DNA from: Xenococcaceae cyanobacterium MO_167.B27 | GTDB lineage: Bacteria > Cyanobacteriota > Cyanobacteriia > Cyanobacteriales > Xenococcaceae | Assembly (NCBI GenBank): GCA_030065935.1 | Contig: JASJCP010000001.1 | Coordinates: forward strand, 62,001 to 126,000 | Reading direction: 5' to 3' | Length of the DNA: 64,000 nt | In this document: piece after piece, positions 60,958 to 64,000 of the stretch | Layout of the letters: each line of letters begins with the position of its first letter | Numbering within the stretch: position 1 is the first letter of the stretch | Translations under genes and position numbers: made by a program | Notes under the pieces: model-generated | What the model saw: only the letters and a program-made list of their open reading frames with translations | Told to the model about the DNA's origin: nothing | The model's database searches: none

Positions 60958-62964
60958 ATGCCCTATCAAGCTGAAGTCAATGATTCTTGTTTAACCAGAA
61001 AGACGAGCCAAAAAATACGAGTTCTGATTGTGGACAATCAGCATCTCCATTGTCAACTCAGACAAATATCCCTTGGCTCAGAAGCAGATATAGAAGTTGT
61101 TGGTCTTGCCAAAGATGGAGAGACAGCTTTAAAACTAGGAAAAGAACTTCAGCCAGACATTGCTTTAGTCAATTTGGAACTGCCTGGAATGGATGGTCTA
61201 AAAACGATTCAGATGCTATGTCAATCTCTGCTCACCACTAAACTTATCATCTTAACTAGTCATCAACAAAAGGAATATATTGAGCGAGCTTTTGAGGTAG
61301 GCGCAAAGGGATATCTACAGAAAAATATTACTTCTCAAGAGCTAGCTTCCGCTATTCGCTTTGTCGAGCGCAACTACATAAAGTTTGGAGAAAGTTTATT
61401 TAAACCAACTGAGTCAGAAGTTTCCAAGGTAGTCAATAGCGGAAGCAGCCACGAGAATATATTGTCAGATAATATCGATCAAGTTGAAAGTAAAGATATA
61501 AGTCTGTCCCCAACCACACTACCTTGCCTTCCAGAGGATGATTGGTCGATGACAACTCAAGATTTACTTGATGCCTTACCCCACGTCTGGACTAGAGGAT
61601 TATTTTATGTACTGGTAATTTTTACAGCATTTATTTTACCCTGGTCAATTTTGTTCAAGGTGGATGAAACAGGTATGGCGCGAGGTAAATTAGAACCCAA
61701 AGAAAAAACAGTCCAACTAGATGCCCCGGTAGCTGGTACTGTAGGAGCAATTAAAGTCAAAGAAGGTGATCGGGTAAAAGCTCAACAGGTATTACTAGAA
61801 CTAGAATCTGATGTAATTCGCGCGGATCTCCAACAGCTAGAAGAGAAACAAACAGGTCAGTTAAATCGCTTAACCCAGTTACAACTACTACACAATCAAC
61901 TGTCTTTAGCACTCCGTACCCAAGAACAACAAAATCAAGCTCAAGAACTAGAAAAACAGGCGCAGGTACAACAAGCCATACAACATCTCAATGGACTCAA
62001 AACTCTTTATCTGACCCAAAAAGAAGAAAAATTGGCACAGCTAGAGCAATTCAAAGAAGCGATCAATGAAAGTAATGCTGCTGTTCGATTAGCAAAAGTT
62101 TCTCTCTTAGCTGCTAGAGATAAAACATCCCGCTATAGCAAGGCGTTTGAGGATGGTATCATTCCCGAAGACCGCTTGAAAGATATTCAACAGCAAGCTG
62201 ACGAAAACGAAGAGCGTTTGGCACAAGCAAATTCACAACTAGAACAGTCCCGCTCTCGCCTTAAAGAGCAACAACGCAATTACGATAAATTAATTAAACA
62301 AACCGAATCAGAAATCCAACAGGCAAACTTACGCTTACAAGAACAAGAACGCAGCTATCAAAGTGTGATCCATTCTGGTAAACTAGCGTTACTTAAAACT
62401 GAAGAACAGCTAAAAAACCTCGAGACTCAGATTAGCGATCTTAATTCAGAAATTGCCCAAACCAACAGCCAAATAGCTTCCTTAAATTATCAACTAACTC
62501 AGCGAGTAGTTAAAGCACCTACTAGCGGTACGGTGTTTGACTTACCGATCTCTGGTGCAGGAGCAGTATTACAGCCAGGTGACAATATCGTCGAAATTGC
62601 TCCTCAAGGCTCTCCTCTAGTTTTGAAAGCATACATGACCCCTACAGAAAGCGGTTTTTTACGAGTTGGAATGCCAGTCAAAATTAAGTATGATGCTTAT
62701 CCCTTCCAAGATTATGGAGTACAAACAGGACGAGTTAGTTGGATTGCTCCAGATTCAAAAATTACGGAAACTGAGAGGGGTCAGCAGGAAACCTTTGAAC
62801 TAAAAATCGAACTGGAGCAACCTTACATAGAAGGTAAAAATAAGCGAATTGCCCTGACTCCAGGTCAAACAGCTACGGCAGAAGTAATTATTCGTCAGCG
62901 TCGTTTAATCGATTTTGTTCTCGATCCCTTCAAAAAACTGCAAGAAGGAGGTTTGGAACTTTAA
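60958..62964 (+). CDS. response-regulator receiver fused to a HlyD-family membrane fusion protein
   Basis: Residues ~20-140 are a NarL-type receiver: VLIVDNQHL (one acidic residue kept), IALVNLELPGMDGL with Asn72 at the phospho-acceptor site, KLIILTSH, and GAKGYLQKNI with the conserved Lys. A linker leads to one membrane helix at ~213-233 (GLFYVLVIFTAFILPWSILF). The HlyD part follows: AGTVGAIKVKEGDRVKAQQV (lipoyl), long coiled coils, RVVKAPTSGTVFDLPISG, and a C-terminal beta-barrel. With the receiver in the cytosol the topology works. It is the adaptor for the exporter just upstream. The fusion is unusual. Confidence 0.9.
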   Translation: MPYQAEVNDSCLTRKTSQKIRVLIVDNQHLHCQLRQISLGSEADIEVVGLAKDGETALKLGKELQPDIALVNLELPGMDGLKTIQMLCQSLLTTKLIILTSHQQKEYIERAFEVGAKGYLQKNITSQELASAIRFVERNYIKFGESLFKPTESEVSKVVNSGSSHENILSDNIDQVESKDISLSPTTLPCLPEDDWSMTTQDLLDALPHVWTRGLFYVLVIFTAFILPWSILFKVDETGMARGKLEPKEKTVQLDAPVAGTVGAIKVKEGDRVKAQQVLLELESDVIRADLQQLEEKQTGQLNRLTQLQLLHNQLSLALRTQEQQNQAQELEKQAQVQQAIQHLNGLKTLYLTQKEEKLAQLEQFKEAINESNAAVRLAKVSLLAARDKTSRYSKAFEDGIIPEDRLKDIQQQADENEERLAQANSQLEQSRSRLKEQQRNYDKLIKQTESEIQQANLRLQEQERSYQSVIHSGKLALLKTEEQLKNLETQISDLNSEIAQTNSQIASLNYQLTQRVVKAPTSGTVFDLPISGAGAVLQPGDNIVEIAPQGSPLVLKAYMTPTESGFLRVGMPVKIKYDAYPFQDYGVQTGRVSWIAPDSKITETERGQQETFELKIELEQPYIEGKNKRIALTPGQTATAEVIIRQRRLIDFVLDPFKKLQEGGLEL

Positions 62965-63104
62965 TTATTTCTCATGGGTCGTGTAATAAAAGAGTGGATT
63001 GGGTGATAGAGATTAAATCTAAAAATCATACCCTTGAAAGCGAATAAATCGGGGGTACATTATACCGTTTTTATTTAAGGCAAGCGTGACTATGGGGAAG
63101 TGTG

Positions 63105-63174
63105 GCACCGAAGGAGACTTCATTACAAAGTCGATCTGTTTTAGCTTCAATACCTAGATATATTAAGTCTCCTC
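63105..63174. mobile_element. 70-bp MITE-like element, copy B (inverted)
   Basis: Reverse complement of 18202-18271 with about six differences; see that entry. Confidence 0.6.
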
Positions 63175-63303
63175 AGTTCAATGGTTCAAGTAATGGACAC
63201 TTTAGAAAAGGCATTATTCGACTTGTCAAAAAAGACAGAGCATATGCTTTCAATGACTTATTTCCCTCATTTAAGAATTAGCTATTTGAACGCAACTTAG
63301 TAT

Positions 63304-63347
63304 AAAACTTCAGTTTTAGGCGGTAGGGGATCGAGGTGCAAGATATG
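63304..63347. repeat. 44-bp repeat, inverted copy of 38483-38526
   Basis: It contains 'cttcagttttaggcggt' and 'atcgaggtgcaaga', the reverse complement of the earlier copy with a few changes. Confidence 0.6.
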
Positions 63348-63436
63348 AGTTCTACCAAACCTACCTGCTTGCTATAAACTCCTACTGGTTAATAAATAAA
63401 CCGAAAAACTCTACTTTATTCTCTTGTTTCTAACAG

Positions 63437-64000
63437 CTAGTTAGAAAAAAAAGTCTGACATTTTTCCTGTTGCGGACAAATCGAACATAAATTTCTAGAA
63501 GTAGTAGGTGGTGGTGGTTTTGGGTTTCCTTGTTCCCAATTTACCCATTGAGTCATTTCCTCTAATTTATGAGAAATAAGCTGATGTACTGTATCTTCTA
63601 ACTGTTCCCAAGGGTAGTAGTAGGCTTTAAATTTTGGTGATACACAGTAAACAGCACAATCACTAATTTTCTTTTCTTTGTTCCATAGTATGTAACTATA
63701 AACAGCAATCTGAATTAATTGAGAAGATGGATCGATGGGGTCGTAAGTTTTATAATCTATTATACAAAGACGACCTCTAGCTGCATGATACACTAGACAG
63801 TCAAATGTTCCTCTTAAGGTTTGTTGACTGTTATCAGGTAAAGTAAAAGTATGTTCTAGGCTTTCTTCTTGTTTGATGAAAGTTCGTTCTATTAATTCCC
63901 CTGCATTGTAATAATTGCGATTACTAATTAGTAACTTTGTCCATTGCTTGATGAGGTTAGTTAGTCCCAACCATACTTGATATAATTGTGGTGCTTTATT
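63437..64000 (-). CDS. PD-(D/E)XK nuclease family protein (RecB/Cas4-like), 5' end outside window
   Basis: The frame is open through the last base, so the N-terminus lies outside. The nuclease motif is LRGTFDCLVYHAARGRLCII followed by DYKTYDP (Asp...Asp-x-Lys), and then QLIQIAVYSYILWNKEKK, the QxxxY helix of RecB-type nucleases. Near the C-terminus is a Cys cluster (LCSICPQQEKCQTFF) like the Fe-S-binding cysteines in Cas4 and AddB. It may be a DNA repair or processing exonuclease. No cas genes are visible in the window. Confidence 0.78.
   Translation of the reverse strand, partial: NKAPQLYQVWLGLTNLIKQWTKLLISNRNYYNAGELIERTFIKQEESLEHTFTLPDNSQQTLRGTFDCLVYHAARGRLCIIDYKTYDPIDPSSQLIQIAVYSYILWNKEKKISDCAVYCVSPKFKAYYYPWEQLEDTVHQLISHKLEEMTQWVNWEQGNPKPPPPTTSRNLCSICPQQEKCQTFFSN

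Larger units (their letters stand above)
62965..63436. other. intergenic region with two inverted repeat copies
   Basis: It holds MITE-like copy B (63105-63174) and the inverted partner (63304-63347) of 38483-38526. A short frame at about 63191-63298 (MDTLEKALFDLSKK, ending RISYLNAT) could be a gene scrap but is not recognised. Confidence 0.5.

Overview
This window comes from a cyanobacterium. It carries psbA with every D1 ligand residue in place, glnB with the PII T-loop serine, a pyridine-nucleotide transhydrogenase with the alpha subunit split in two, and many copies of the HIP1-type octamer GCGATCGC. The DNA is AT-rich, and the intergenic spaces are full of the short degenerate repeats common in cyanobacterial chromosomes. 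I cannot name the genus. A unicellular, colonial or baeocyte-forming lineage is possible.

Region by region. 1-11.5 kb holds mostly minus-strand single genes: a Uma2-family protein, a flavoprotein monooxygenase, a PEP-CTERM-like exported protein, a nucleoside-phosphorylase-like protein, selO, a cysteine-dioxygenase-like cupin, two tandem small acidic paralogs, a tautomerase and an AbrB-type membrane protein. 12-15 kb is the pntAA-pntAB-pntB operon, followed by a class D beta-lactamase. 16-18 kb has a NafY/NifX-like protein, two unknown genes and a compact structured element. 18-29 kb has an RTX/subtilase protein, upp, a 1454-residue helicase with a RelE-like N-terminus, a Mo-nitrogenase C-terminal-domain protein and a protein with a TIR-like signature. 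30-43 kb is core metabolism (thrC with a MoaD/ThiS partner, glnB, an M20 amidohydrolase, rluE-like, psbA, rpmA-rplU), broken up by decayed adhesin and antitoxin fragments and MITE-like elements. 43.7-46.6 kb has miaB and a solitary TnpB element.

The most striking part is 47.3-63.0 kb, which looks like a ribosomally made, modified peptide (RiPP) locus. Four precursor peptides share a 38-residue leader ending in VVGG, but their cores differ and contain no cysteine. They lie with an APH-like kinase and a HopA1-family protein, the pair that performs phosphorylation and elimination on Ser/Thr in class V lanthipeptides. Also present are an aldo/keto-reductase-fold protein that has lost its catalytic tetrad and two parvulin-type prolyl isomerases. 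Three precursors are each preceded by a hairpin with an 18-nt loop; two of these loops are identical although their stems differ. About 2 kb further on are an RTX protein with its own GG-type leader, a helix-turn-helix protein, a C39-peptidase ABC exporter with an N-terminal cyclic-nucleotide-binding-like region, and a HlyD adaptor fused to a response-regulator receiver that lacks the phospho-acceptor Asp. My reading is that the kinase and lyase dehydrate Ser/Thr in the cores, the unusual AKR-like protein and the isomerases act on the product, and the exporter cuts after GG and secretes it. Because the cores have no cysteine, lanthionine rings are not expected, so the product class may be new.

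No tRNA, rRNA or CRISPR array was found. All family assignments come from reading motifs, not from database searches.
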